Source: Scolanthus callimorphus (Eukaryota; Cnidaria; Anthozoa; Actiniaria; Edwardsiidae). From it: a stretch of DNA of 64,000 bases. Under the pieces are notes generated by a model, which did not search any database, was not told the origin of the DNA, and saw only the letters and a program-made list of their open reading frames with translations. Shown piece after piece: positions 1 to 13,900 of the stretch. A program made the position numbers and the translations under genes. The stretch lies in assembly GCA_033964015.1 (NCBI GenBank), contig CM066913.1, positions 17,879,854-17,943,853 on the forward strand. The letters are read 5' to 3'. Every line of letters begins with the position of its first letter. Position 1 is the stretch's first letter.

Positions 1-1435
1 GACCTCAGGAGCCCAATACCCATACCCTGTATGGCAGCAGATACCATTATACAATATATGAGGGGGGAGGCAAGGATATGATTCTGTAACTATAAATAGT
101 GTGAGTAGACCCTTTCACGGTTTCTTGATCTTTTGACATCAGCAAGTTTATGGAAATCCATCAACAACACCGATAAGAGCACCTGAAAATTAGTGAAATT
201 GTAAAATGGCGAAGAAACAGCGAAGTCGCAAAGTTTTTAAATGTCATTTCGTACGAGCCTGCATCCAACAATTTACAACATTTCGTCCTAAAACTTGGAA
301 AATTTACTACTTTTCGGGTGCTCTCTTCAGTGATGTGGATGCATGTTCAATAACTTGCTGATTTCAAAAGATCAGGAAACCGTGGAAGTGTAAACAGTGT
401 AATGAGCACTAACTTACTTATCCAGAAACAACTTTCTATTTACAAAATCTGCTATTGTCAGTAACTAGATATTTTGTATAAAAAATGCTCTTATTGTATT
501 ACCAAAATTGCTAGAAAAGAATTAGTAAGACAAAATTATATCTTTTTAGTTACTTTTGTGTTGAATCACAAAAGCGAAAAACTCCTAGCAACAAGGAATT
601 TCGTTCCGCGTCTTTTGGTTTAAATTGCTTCAAGGGCGTGTTTTTGTATTTTTAAAATATCTTACTCTCAAAATCTGCTATTCCACTGCCGCATATTCTG
701 TTAATTTTTACGCTTTCATGTGTAGAGGTTCTTTTGAAGCTCATTATTCCAAGATACTTTTTTTTTCCAAGACGTTTCTATTACGTGACATTTTCATGTA
801 AAAAGAAAATGTAGGTTCTGCGTCGCTGGAACGTAAAGAGTCATACCATATCAAAGCCATTTAACTCGGCAACTCAAGCGAAAAACTTGACTAACAATTT
901 ACATGAAAAGTGCTTTTTCACTAAGCTCTAGTTCCTAAAACCCTGCGATTGCTCAGTTTTACTACTGGTAAGTAAATGTGTTTTTGTCATGATTCAACAC
1001 AATGAAAAGGACCGAGGCCAAAATAATTTCTCGCAGTTAATGTTGTGTTCTTCAAAGTCGTAACGTGTAGCCTGAATATTATTTGAATTTAGTCTTAGAA
1101 AATTGCCGTTGCCGATGAAACCTCGTCTTGTGGTGCGCTTCTCTGTACATGAAAAGAATATGGCCAGAATGTCTACGAATATCTCTACGAAAGATGATTT
1201 AGCTATATGTGTGTTTTGGTATTAACTTTGTGTTGCAGCTTTCTTTGTTGTGATTTTTTCATATAAGAAATTTTGTATGCTTTTTTGCTAGCAGATTGGT
1301 TTTAGTATAGGAAATCATACGACTTCGAGTTCAATTTGGAATTTATTTGCACGAGTGGGTTTTTCAAAACGTATCAAAATTCACGGCAGGCGAGTGCAAT
1401 TTGAGCTTTTTGAAAAACCCACGAGTGTCAATAAA

Positions 1436-1466
<31 letters not shown>

Positions 1467-1912
1467 TCCTTTTACACATTTCTAAAGAGTCATTCCCAAA
1501 TCTGCACATGCATTTTTCCACCTTGATTGAAATCTGGCCCAAAACCTGACAGAATTTGAGCATGAACAAAAAACAAAGATTCCATAATATAGCTCTATGT
1601 TATCAAGATCTTTTAGCATTTCAAAAGAAAATTTCCATTTTGGTAACCATTTTTGCTCTTTGTTACCTAAAAACTGCACTTGTCTCAGCCAATCAGAATA
1701 TAGAGATGTGTATTATTAGGCTGATAACTGAGTTCTCTCATTGTTTATTGCCCATTCAAAATCAGGCACTAAGTATGCGTTACGCGCTTGTTACGCTTTG
1801 ATTTTCAAGTAATCAGTGAAGTGGGTTTATTGCGTTCTAAAATACATTATTCCGCGTTGTGATTTCAGTGTTCGTCATCCCTTGGTAACCGGACCGGAAG
1901 TGCTAGTACAGG
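1..1912. repeat. Upstream spacer with inverted repeats (arms 112-150/352-390; hairpin 1310-1470)
   Basis: No gene is supported here. Imperfect inverted arms at 112-150 and 352-390 share TTTCACGGTTTCTTGATC and its complement, marking a short TIR element. A near-perfect hairpin at 1310-1470 begins GAAATCATACGACTTC and ends with its complement, typical of a palindromic MITE. The promoter of the gene starting at 1913 must lie in this region, but I see no clear TATA element at a sensible distance. Confidence 0.6.
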
Positions 1913-4900
1913 ATGAGGGCGCGCGCGGCATGCCGGTACTCGGTGTTCCTGATTCTGCTCGTACTTGGGCAAGAGTTCAGTCTCGCGCGGTATTCAGATG
2001 CACCCGTGGGGCCCGGGAGTCAGTTCAGCTTCGCAGGCGCACAAGAAAGTGAGTATTTTAAATGTGAATTGTCAATTTTGATGCAGGAATTGTGGCATGG
2101 AGATCAATAAAGGTATTCGACGAATATCGATCCCCATCCAGCCTCGTGGCGATTTTTCCCTTATTTCTTTGTAAGGGGTAGTCTGGAGATCTAAGCTCGG
2201 TCAGTTTACAATCAATCTTCATAAGATTTTGCTGTTTACTAAGCTGTGCGCCACAATTACCACTGAGTTAAAATGCCAAAGTTGTTTTCCAGAAAAGAAA
2301 CAGATAGTGAAAGGAGTGGTTTAGGATTTCAGTTGACCGCCGAAAGTAAGCCAGACTTGGTTAAGTCTTTCTGATTTCGTCTTTCAGCCAATCAAATTGC
2401 GAGTTAAAACAAAACGCGCCATAGGCTCACGTCATGACTAAACGGAAGTCTGACTTCGCCTCCTGATTGGTTTGTTGTTGAATGGCTTCCACTCCTGATT
2501 GGCTAGTAGTTTTGTGTTTCTTTTAGTTTCGATAGTCATCTGAATCGATCTGAAATCTGCTCTATTCACCTTTTCTAATATTTTCGTTGTTTTTATATGC
2601 ACTTGTGTGTTGTTGTTGTCTTTGGACGAAAGGATACAACATTCAGCCTTAAGTGTCTGTTTCAGCGTTTTATATGTGTTGCAATTGCTTCAAATGTTTG
2701 TTTCGTTTCACAGATAATGAACACGTAAAAGATCAAGTTACTCCTGAACGCTTATACTCTCCTATCGTCAAGATCGATACCGAATCGGGTAATTATCCCA
2801 TTCTCGCACCCAGAGCTATAATAATAATAATGCTTGTTTATTACTTCCGTTTGCAGATATACATACTGAGTTACCGGAGTAGGTCGTGACAATTAAGCGA
2901 TACTATACAAAGCGATTTACAATATGAAAATATGTATTAAACTACTTATTATACCTGACAGTGATAACGTTATTTAAACGGTCCATCCTCCCTGAAGTTA
3001 CGTGGTATTCTGCGCAGGACCTTAAAGAGTAAGGGGCGGTGTAGCGAACCCCCCTATTATCAAGTAGTGGGAAGAGCACGCTGCCAGGCTTGATGTTGTC
3101 AATAAATTTGCGGCACGCGTGCTCACGGCGGGCCTCAAGAGGCAGCAAACCGGACTGAGCCAATGCGTGTTGTTAGCTGATGTGCGCTCCGTACAGCCAT
3201 GTGACAACCAGTAACAGCCATATGAGAACCATCGCTGATTGGTTGATTTTGAAGGTTGAGGCATGCGCACAAAGTATGTTCTCTCGACGGCTCTGCATCG
3301 AATGCCTGAGTAGCATTCTCGTACCCAGAGCTCCCCGGCTCGTCTGCTCTCGAGGGAGGCTCTGATGAGGGCTATTTGAGAGCATTCGCAATCTCGTACC
3401 CAGGGTTCTTCATCTTTTGGCCAGTGGCAAGATTCAGGGCTCTGGGGGAATCTATTTTTTTAAAACCCAGATTCTGGGTTTCCAGTTTCAAAGTTCGTTA
3501 TGTTTTCTATATGATCTTGATCTACCACGCATTTGTTTGGTAGTCGTCGTTTCAACTTATGCGCCTGACTTCTACGCCCTACAAGTAATGATGAGGCATA
3601 AAAAGGCAATTTACTTATACGCGTGCGTCAGTGGCTGTCACCAGAGCCTCTCCTGCGAGGTTACGAGAATGCCTCAATGGCTCTTACCAGAGTATCCCCG
3701 TAAGTTGACGAGTTAGGGGAGTTGAAGGCACGAGATTGTGTAAAAAAACAATTTGTTCCTTCTTCCACCAGGTGCTCTTCGTGACCTTGACGATGTGACT
3801 GATGATGATCTTAGGGTACTTGATCCTTCCTATAAAGGTATGATAATTATTCATCTAGAATATGTTAACCTCCACTAATGATGCTGTTGCATGATGGAGG
3901 TGGTGGCGGAGGGTAACGATCTTGGTGATGTTGTTGACGTTCTTGGTGATGTGACGATCTTGGTGATGATGTTGTTGACGATCTTGGTGATGGTGTTATT
4001 GACGTTCTTGGTGATGGTGTTGTTGACGTTCATGGTGATGTGGTGATATTGGTGATGACGTTGTTGACGATCTTGATGATGTGATGATCTTGATGATGTT
4101 GTTGTTGACGATCTTGGTGATGTGATGATCTTGGTGATTATGTTGTTGACGATCTTGGTGCTGGTCGTGGTGATGATGTTCGTGATGATCTTTGTGATGA
4201 TATTCATGATGATCTTGGTGATGATATTCGTGATGATCTTGGTGATGATATTCGTGATTATCTTGGTGATGATATTCTTGATGATCTTGGTGATGATATT
4301 CGTGATTATCTTGGTGATGATTTTCGTGATGATCTTGGTGATGATCTTGGTGATGACATTCGTGATGCTCTTGGTGATGATATTCGTGATGATCTTGGTG
4401 ATGACGATTGAAATTTTAGGGGTCGCACGTGACACCCGTGAGGACTCCCATCTTTTAGGGCTAAACATTGTGCCTCCTCTCCCCTGGATTATTTCGCCGC
4501 TGAATGGTCAGCCTTTTTCTCAGGAATAAAACGTGGACTTTTCACTGGATGGCATTTCCGAACGTAATGTTTAACTCGTGCCCTCTTGATTGTTTCCAGT
4601 AAAACGGTTATCCGAAGACGAAGATGAAGAAGAGGACAAAGAAAGCGACGAATCATCTCCCGAGAAACGTGAGTAGATTGAAACGCCAATTAGTTAATTG
4701 ACCAAGATTTTTATGTCCTGGTAAAAAGATCACAGATCAGATACGTTTCAATATTTTTAGCTCCAGTACACCAACATGACAAACGAACTGCAAAAATGTC
4801 TACTCTTAGATCATTTTTCGCCATGCTCGCTCGCCAGGGTCCAGGGTCCTCCCCTCACCTCCCCCCTGGGGGAAATAGGACGGAGGTGAAGGGGGACCCT

Positions 4901-7900
4901 GGCGCACGAGGATCATTTTTTGAATTGACGCATGAAGTTTGTAACCCATATACAGCCTCTCATTGTGACCATGTTACCTTTGTTGGGAAATTGTCGCAGT
5001 TCTTTCTATGAGCTCATAGCTTGAAATTGAAAGCGAATAGCCTTCTCGCAGGCGTTGGAGAGTAGTTTTAGGTCGAGAAACGCGAGTTTGCTATCGCTTG
5101 GCCGCCATCTTTGATTTGTCACAAATCCAAAATGGCGGCCAAACGATAGCAAACTCGCGTTTCTCGACCTAAAACTACTCTCCAACGCCTGCGAGCAGGC
5201 TAGAAAGCGAAGGAAGGAATTTCACGGTTCTTTTCTCTTTTTCTGCGCGGTCTGCAGGAGCATGGGTATCAATAGTTCTGCTCACTGTTGCTATCACCGC
5301 CGCTTCACTGGACATTGGTTTTGAGATCTACTTCAAAATCAATGGTTGCTGTGGAAAGTTCCCTGATGCCTGTAATTACAAGAGGAAGTTTGAAGCGAAG
5401 AAGGCGGAGATGGTGGCTTTGAATGAAATGATCGACCAGCAGATTTTAACGGGTAATGTAAAGCAATTGCAATATGATTCTAAGGCCCAGTCTGCGGTTG
5501 GGTATCGTTTATCATTTGTTTGGTATGCATTTCAGTATGACTACCCTACAAACAAATTTCAATCAAAGTTGTGCCGCATTTAGTGATAAAAACAGTTTCT
5601 TTATAAACCTTCACATGATTATAACAAAATTCCGCTTTGATCGCGACTAACTGGAACATCTTGGGGCCCGGTTCCTAGAATGTCAGATAAGTGTTATCGG
5701 TAGATAAACGCTTATCCGACGGATAAATCCAGAACAAATCCTATAACACAGATAAATTTATCCGCGGATAACTTTATCCAACCTTTCAGGAACCGGCCCC
5801 TGGTGACTAACTTTATGTCTGCGGTAGGTATACAAATTTTAACTGTAGGTCTATAGTAGGGTACAAAAACGAGGATTTTTGGTCTCTGATAGGGTAAGTT
5901 TTTTTAGACTTCGGTGGCACATCCCTGCTACCCAAACATCAGTAGCCTGCTAGCCGGCTCTCCAGTGGGTTTTTTCGGATGTTTGATTTTTTGGTGCGCG
6001 CGGGATTCCTGTGGCGCGACACGGGAATCCCGCGCGCCCAAAAAATCACTAGAGAGCCGGCTAGCAGGCTAAAACATCAGTGGATCTGCCGTGCTATCGT
6101 TGAAACAAATACTATTTTGTTCGGCATGAAGATATGTGGTTCGACATTTAGAGCAATAGACCTCCTAAGGCCTAGTTCTGTTCTATTTCTGAATTGTAAA
6201 TTGCATTTTTGGATTGATAATGAACTCAATAATGCAGTAATGAATTGAATATTCCACTTCAAGGGGCACGCGTCATGTCTTTTGACTATATCATATTTAA
6301 AGACCTCAGGTTCCCTTAAGGCCTGTTTACACTTGTGGTGTTTGTTGCATTTGTCGCGGCAATCTTTCTCGCGCGAGTTGCCATACCAACTCTCTGGTGT
6401 AAACGAGAAGCAAATCAGGTGCGATTTCTGCGCTCTCTTTTCTTCAAATCGCATCAAGTTGCAAAGAGTCAGGGGCACCCAACGATAATTTTCGGTAAAT
6501 ATCTGTTCGAATGGCGCTACGAGAGCTTTCAGCTACGAAATCAGAACAGATATAAAATTTGTAGGGATTAAAAATACCCAGTTTACAGCAAGAGTGGATT
6601 ACCAAGAGTTTCCATATTTACTATGTACGCCCGAATCACAGTCAGAAAAGTGACTATTTTTAGAACTAGGATTCCCGCGAGAATTCGTTATCCACAGGGT
6701 TCCCACTTTCTCGCCACGCAAACAGTTGTGAGATCCAGCCTAAAATTAATAGTCCAGTCATCCTGTGGTTCGAACTTGAACTAATTGCAACAGAATTTCT
6801 GTCTCTGCCAAATGAAAGCTAGTAGTCAACTTACTAGCATACTAAAAGTTCCCCAAAATTCCTGCTGTGGAACATGCTCAAATTAAGGGGGTAAATATTT
6901 GAAGAATATACCACAGGGTACCCGAGTCACAAAAGCTCCAAAACAATTTTTAAACCTTGAAAATAAATATTGTTATACTTTTATCGAACTTGAAAGAGTT
7001 TTGCTACATATGTTTACTAAAATAAACTTGTTTTCGAATAATTTTCAACGAAAAAGTCGTCATTTTGAGCACGGACTCATTTCCTTCCTTTAAGCAAGGA
7101 ACGCCTGGTAGTTTTGTGAGCACGCGAACTCGCTAACTTTTTCTCGTCTTTCCTTTGTTTTTCAATATATTTCTCGTTGCTGATGTTGTGCGCTACTTTT
7201 GTGTTATTAGACTTATCAGTTGTGCTTACATGTAAATATTCATCACATTTTAGTCGGCCGAGCATCGTTTTTATCTGGCAAGCGCTGTACAAAATCCCGG
7301 GTATAGACTTGAAACCTCAGTAATAAATAAACGCACGCAAATTCATTCAAATTGCGGCGTACAACTTTCTCCTACTGAGCTTATTTGACCGATTCCACGC
7401 TTTTAGTACTTTGCGAGCTCTTCCTTTCTTCTCGGTGAAGGCATGAGCCCCATATTGAGCTCCCATATTCGTTCCCGCGTTGGCTTGCGGCTTTAGGGCT
7501 TTGTAGCCAAGGTGAATGCTTAGGACTTCTTCGTCCCGCTTTAGACGTCAAACAGGCCAGAAGATTTTCATTTCGCTTCTTGTCGCAGCACCTGTGTTCC
7601 TTAAGCCGGGCAAATACGAGGCACAAATTCCCTCAACTTGTCGCACAACTTTGTTGCGTTGCAAGTTGATGATCGATGTTTCGCGTTTTTCATCTTGTGC
7701 CACAACTTGTCGCGCAACAAAAGCATTTATTGCAGGTTGTGAAAACTTGTTGCGCGAAGTAGAGCGCGGGTCTACTTTGAGCCACAAATTCTGGCTTTGT
7801 TGCTCGTTTTTCATCAAACACACAACTTGTCGCGCAACATTTTGTATACCATTCAAGTTGATTAGTCAATAGAAATGAGGTGCTAAGGGGCAAAATCCAC

Positions 7901-10900
7901 CTTGGGATCGCATGAATGATCATCAAAACAATATGTTGCGCGACAAGTTGAGGGATTTTGTGCCTCGTATTTCCCCGGCTTTATTCTGTATGCAATTGGA
8001 CGGCAACTGCACCTTATTGGGCATTAGATCGGTGTAGCGAGGAGTGTAACTCGTAAACGAAGACAAGTGTAAGTGCCTTTGGTGGCACACAAACCCGTCG
8101 CACCCTTTATCTGGTTGTAGTGGACACCTCCTGGATATGACTAGTTTTTGTTGTTTTTTATCAATGACGTTTTTTGGCTTTTTTTAGAATTTCACGTTTC
8201 GTAGCTTTTACTACGGGCCTATAGTAATTCTGGTAATTGGCATTGCTATGCTATTGTAGTGCCCCTGTCCCATCGTGTCAAGTGTATTGTTTTTTTCCTT
8301 CTTCTGTGGGTTTGTTGTTAACTATGTAGTCAACAAATTTAAAAGATACATGAATCCAAAACGTTTGGAAGACGTGCAACCTTCTCTCAGTTCTCTAATA
8401 ATTCATTAGCCTCCGTTTGATAAAGCCGAATTTTCGGCAAGGCGATAAGCCGGCCGGTGTGTTCTCAGTTGTTCTCGAACCCTCGGAATAGGAAATGACA
8501 CGATGGCGAATGATGAAGTTCTTTTGCTTTTGCAATCCTGGCCAGTTATTCAGTATTCCAAGCAAACGTTTGTGTCGTGTTCGAGACGGCCTAGCCGGTG
8601 TAGCTGGTGTTTTTTTGGTGTGTGCTCTTAGAGTTTTATTTTACGATGAACGCACTGTTTTTTATCCGTTAGCGCATGCACCATGTGCTTGCACCATTTG
8701 TGAGATAAGGTCCTTTTTCGGACTTATTTTTACTCGGGAGTGCATGCGCAATGTTTTTAATAATAATCAGTAATAATAATAATAAGATAATTTATATAGC
8801 GCCTTTTCTCATACGGATCCAGAGCGCTTTATCTGTAAGCGGCTTTTATCTGTAAGCGGTGTAAACGCCAAAGTTGAAAGCGCTTACATATTAAACATTA
8901 CGCTTGCGAATGAAAAAAAAATCCGATAACACAAAAACGCCAGCCCGATATCTTAGCCTTTTCTTTTTGTTTTGGTGAGTTTTTCGACGATCCGAGGAGC
9001 ATACCGATATCAAAATTATGCTTCACAATAAATCTTCCACCTTATTCAAGCTAGAAATTGTGGAGAAAAAGACTGGTAGCGTGTTGGGACTCCTTGCATT
9101 TAGGACAGCAACACGGAAAACGCCAGGCGCTCCTTGCTTCGTCTAGGCCGTAAATATCATGTTAAAAAACGTTTCTATTACATTTTATTTTACAGGTGCA
9201 AGTTTTGAGAGCCTTGAGATTTTATATGATTGCCTTAAGCCGTTTACAATGAAAACACAATGTTATTTTGTGACTTATGCAATAGTTAAGCACTTTCTCG
9301 ACGCGGGTACCCTGTGGTATTTTCTTCAAATATTTACCCCTTAATTTGAGGATGTTCCACCGCAGGAATTTGGGGAACTTTTAGTATGTTAGTTAGTTGA
9401 CCACTAGCTTTCATTTGGCAGAGACAGAAATTCTGTTGCAATTTGTTCAACTTCGACCATCAAAATTTCACTCGATGACTGGACTATAAATCGCAGATCA
9501 ATCGAAAAACCTTTAAAGTCGCAAAGATAAAGTAGGATATTCTCTATTTGTTGTGTATTGGGTATACGAGCATTCGAACCTGAGCATTCGAATACTTTCG
9601 CGCGCGAAATTCAAATCTAAAAATAGACACTTTTCTGACTGTGATGTGGACAAATACTGTACGAAAGATTCTAACTCTTGTTAATCCACTCTTGTTTATA
9701 GTCATTTGTATGCTCAGCAACGACTTATGATGGCATTCTGAGCTGTTTTACGGTATTGTCTTGTTGGGTGCCCCTGAAGAGTTTCGACAAAAATCGAGTT
9801 ATTTGAGTTGCCGCGACTCGCAAAAATTACGAATGTAAACGGGCTTTTACAAAGAGCCCCCTTCGTCCCCGTTAAATAATGACCACTCCTAACGGCGCAT
9901 ATTTTCCCCTCCAGCGAAGCACATTTTGACCGATATCCAGCTCATCAATGGCCTACTCGAGGAACTGTGGCAGAAGTTGTCCCATATCATGAATCTCCAG
10001 GTTCAGCTGATTGAAGCTCTAGACAAACAGATTCTCGCCAAGTTTAATGCGCGATGGCAAGAACTGGACGTAAGACTTCTAATGATCATTTGATGAAGTG
10101 TTCGAAATACTGCACCATGTAAAAGCTATGTTACACGAGACAATTGACCGATCCCCGCAATTTAGCAGTCAGACGATGATTTGGTATTCCCGCTAAATTT
10201 TTACCCCAGAACTAAGAGGTCCTGATGATTTTGGAGTATTGCAATAATTAAGATAAAAGTTATAGGCCGCTAAAGTTTCGTATTTTTAGATACGTTGCAT
10301 GACGCTCAGGTAAAATCTGTCCGACCCCATACACTATAAAAATATACAACTTTAGAGGCCTTATAACTTCTTTCCAAAATATCATATTACTCCCAAACGT
10401 TCAGAATATCTTGGTTTTGAGGTATTCTAACTATAGCGTAAGAGATTTGAAAAGAAAACCAAGGCATTGTCCGACTGCTTAAATACGGGGATATGTCAAT
10501 TTTCTTTGTTGCGTTGCGAGTTGCAGCGAAAATCACGCGCGGACATCCCCTGCAATGCAATATTTTGTTGCGTTGTGAGTACTTTGCGAGCTCTACTCGT
10601 CACAGCGTTCCTACGTGTAACGTAACACGTTTTGGTAATTTATCTCACAATGAGTGAATGAATGAGTGCCTGAATTAGCCAATCAGCGCGCTTGATTTTG
10701 ATAGCGCTGCTTTATTTTATAATTATATAGCCAGTACAGAATCCATTGTTGTCAACTGTCCGCGCGCTAAAATTGGACACTTTCGGCTTTTTATATCATT
10801 CACTGCATAATTAATAAATAACAGGAATCCAATTAACAAAAAATGGATGATTCCTCGAAACTCCAAATGGAGTCCTATTATCTATACTAATTTCACTTAC

Positions 10901-13900
10901 TATGAAAACCAGTAGAGCGGTAAAACGACGCTTCGAGATCCAGTTCCTGGCTAACGATTTTTCGTACCACGCTCACCCACTTTTTGATGCTTTATCGAGC
11001 AGTTACTCGCCGATTTCTTTGACCTCAAACACGCCAAAAAAAACAAAAATACTCCCTCTTTGCTCCTGGCGAGGCCTCCTACGCACGGAATATCAATAAT
11101 CGCGGGTTGAAGAGTCAAGAAAATGTAATTTACCAGCTGAATTCCTTCGATCGCCGAGGAGAAACTTGCTAGGTTGGATGATCGAAAATACTGTCACGTG
11201 GTACATCAAAACAATGATCACGTGGTACATAAAACCGTTTGCCTGGGACAGGATCTCGAGGGGCCGTTTTACCACTACTGGTTTTCATAGTAAAGCAGTA
11301 CGTTTGTCAGGGGCGAGGGGACCACGGCCCCCGTTCTTCGGGAGATTTTCACATACACTTACTGTATTTGCTGACGGAAATTTTCAAGGCAGCATATTTT
11401 CATCTATCAGCGTATAGCGCCAATTCCCCAAGACTGACAGTCTAAGTTGACAGAAGCTGTTCTAGGATATCTAGGGAAAATGTTAGAGCAATAAAATATA
11501 CTATACTTTACGGAGCGCAAGGTTTCAGCGGAAAGCCTTAACTTTTCTGTTGGACTAGTAGGAAAAGTACGATAACAATAATAATACAATAATATCTACT
11601 ACTACTTCTTCTGATATCTTCAAGGATTCTAATTCTGACTTGTATCTTCTCTATTTTCTAGAATGCAATCCGGGCCGAAAACAAGACAGTAGAAAAGTGG
11701 ACATACAAAACTATCGATATTCATTTCGATTCTGAGTTTGACACGGTGTGGGGAACTCTCAAAGAGATCAATGCTATAACTGGGTTTATACGTGGACCAC
11801 TTGCCAGGAAGGCCTGGAAGTTCTTTAAGCGCTTGTATATTCAAAGGGTAAGCTATGTAAAAATAGTATTATCTGTAGGACATCACAAAAGTTAGGCCGA
11901 CACCACTAAGCGCTCGCCGAAAGAGACTCCCGCAAATGGTAGGCGCAAATAGTAGGCTGCTTAAGCCAAACATTCCATACTTGACGTATTTTGATCCAGG
12001 TCTGGTCAAAAGAATTACGCGGCCATTTTAACTTCGTAGCATCTTTTTTCGTCTTTTTGGATTTCCTACCATAAAATACTTTGTGTTCTATGAAAATTAG
12101 ATATCAAATAGTTAAAAATTGGCCGTGTAATTCTTTTGTCCGGATCTGGGTCAAAATACGTCATCAGTATGGAATGTTTGGCTTGAGAGCGCAGACGCCA
12201 CTTTGCGGGAGTCTCTTTCAACGAGCGCCAAGTGGCGTCGGCTTTCGCAGGCGACACAAAAGTATGTCAAGATGAAAACACCCATAATATAATACAAGAG
12301 CTTAAAATTGCGACTACTTGCTACGTATTGCGACCAAGCGATAAAGGATGCCAGTCGGAGGAATAACATTCCATTATTTCACACAATACGAAAATGGCGA
12401 CAAATGATAATAGATTTGCGGAACGTATAGGCACGTTTTGGAGAACTTGTCATCAGCTAGAGAATTTGTCGCCAGCTAGCTGGTGACTTGGCAAGTCAGT
12501 TTCGAGTCGCGAAGTATTCTTGGGTTGCACATGCGGTCACTTCCGCTTGATTATGCGAAATCATGAACTGGTGTTCAACCAGTTTCACCGCTGCGCCAAC
12601 TCAAAGCCTATATTCGTTGACTTGAAAAACACTCCATTTACTGTTATTTGGCCGGTAGTTTACGTTTTCCAAATCAGGCAAATAGTAGCTCAACTTGTCG
12701 CGCAAGATTGTCGCGTTGCAAGTTGATGATCGATGTTTCGCGTTTTTTATCTCGCGCCACAATTGTCGCGCAGCATTTTGCCTACAATTCAAGTTGATTC
12801 AAAAGTGAGCTGCTAAGGCCTGGTTTCCATATAGTCTTATCTGTCGTATCTGTCTCATCAGTCGACCGTGAATCAATGGAAATTGGAATTATTCTTTTGT
12901 TTCACGGTTGACTGATACGACAGATAAGACTATATGGAAACTAGGCTTAAGGGGCAAAATCCGCCTTGGGCTCGCATGTATGATCATCAAAACAAAATGT
13001 TGCACGACAAGTTGTGAAAAAAAAGTTGTGAATTTGATGAAAACGAGCAACAAACGGACTTGCAACGCAGCGATGTTGCACGACAAGCTGAGAAATTTTG
13101 TGCCTCGTATTTCCCTGGCTTAAGGAAGGCCGTGCTCATTTTTCTGCATACACCTGTTTCAAAAAAGGTTGCTTTGGTCATTGGTCTTTGGTCATTGAAC
13201 GCCTTTGTTTCGTGGTCACTGAAGCAAATAATTCCTTTGTTTCGCGCTATAATTGAAAGACCAAAGACCAAAGCAACCTTTTTTGAATTAGGTGTATCCT
13301 ATTCAGTCTATTCACTGGAGTCGACTTCTGTTTCTATTGTCAGTCATTGAACGAGTTCAGCAGTCCCAGCAACAAGCACTACAAAGACTTGGCTAGAGTA
13401 CGCCATAGTAAGTCTGCAAGATTGATTGGACTAGAACCTAGAGGCCTTAAAGGACACATGGCCGATACAAGACTGGCCAAGCAGAACGCGTTTGTCCATG
13501 GTGGTGTGCCTGGCAAATGGACCGCTCGGTTGATCAAAACTGTCTCTGTCGTGTCAATCATAGCAACGCTTGCTGGGACTGGTGAGTACCCCAAGGGGTC
13601 GAGATCAGACTCAGACTGGGAAAAGTTGAATTTCCCAAGGCACACGTATGGCAAGTGTTCGGAATACATGGAATAGCCATGGGAAATCCGAACACTTCCC
13701 ATGTGTGTGCCTTGGGAAATTCAACTTTTCTCATGATGAATTTCCCGTGTAAAGGATGCAAGCATGGATGAGATTCTGCAGAAATTCCCTATATTATTTG
13801 GTAATCGCCCGCTACGAGCGCTTTTCTCCACCTACGCGCCTTGTTTCAGTGACCTTGAAATTCTAGGGGTAAAGGTTCAGAAAGTATGGATCATAGGCCT

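Larger units (their letters stand above)
6317..9850. repeat. MITE family C, split by a 3.3-kb insertion
   Basis: The left part (6317-6467) begins AAGGCCTGTTTACACTTG and the right part (about 9776-9850) ends GTAAACGGGCTTT. An uninterrupted relative at 23933-24145 shows the same two halves joined at GCAAAGAGTTTCG. Confidence 0.7.

Noticed and set aside
3895..4415. Possible CRISPR-like array
   Set aside because: Units are contiguous and degenerate without unique spacers, and the genome is eukaryotic.
3875..4529. Open frames of 135 and 197 codons with NIITKIIT or VMIFVMIL repeats
   Set aside because: They are produced by the minisatellite; real exons of the plus-strand gene flank it and the array is intronic.
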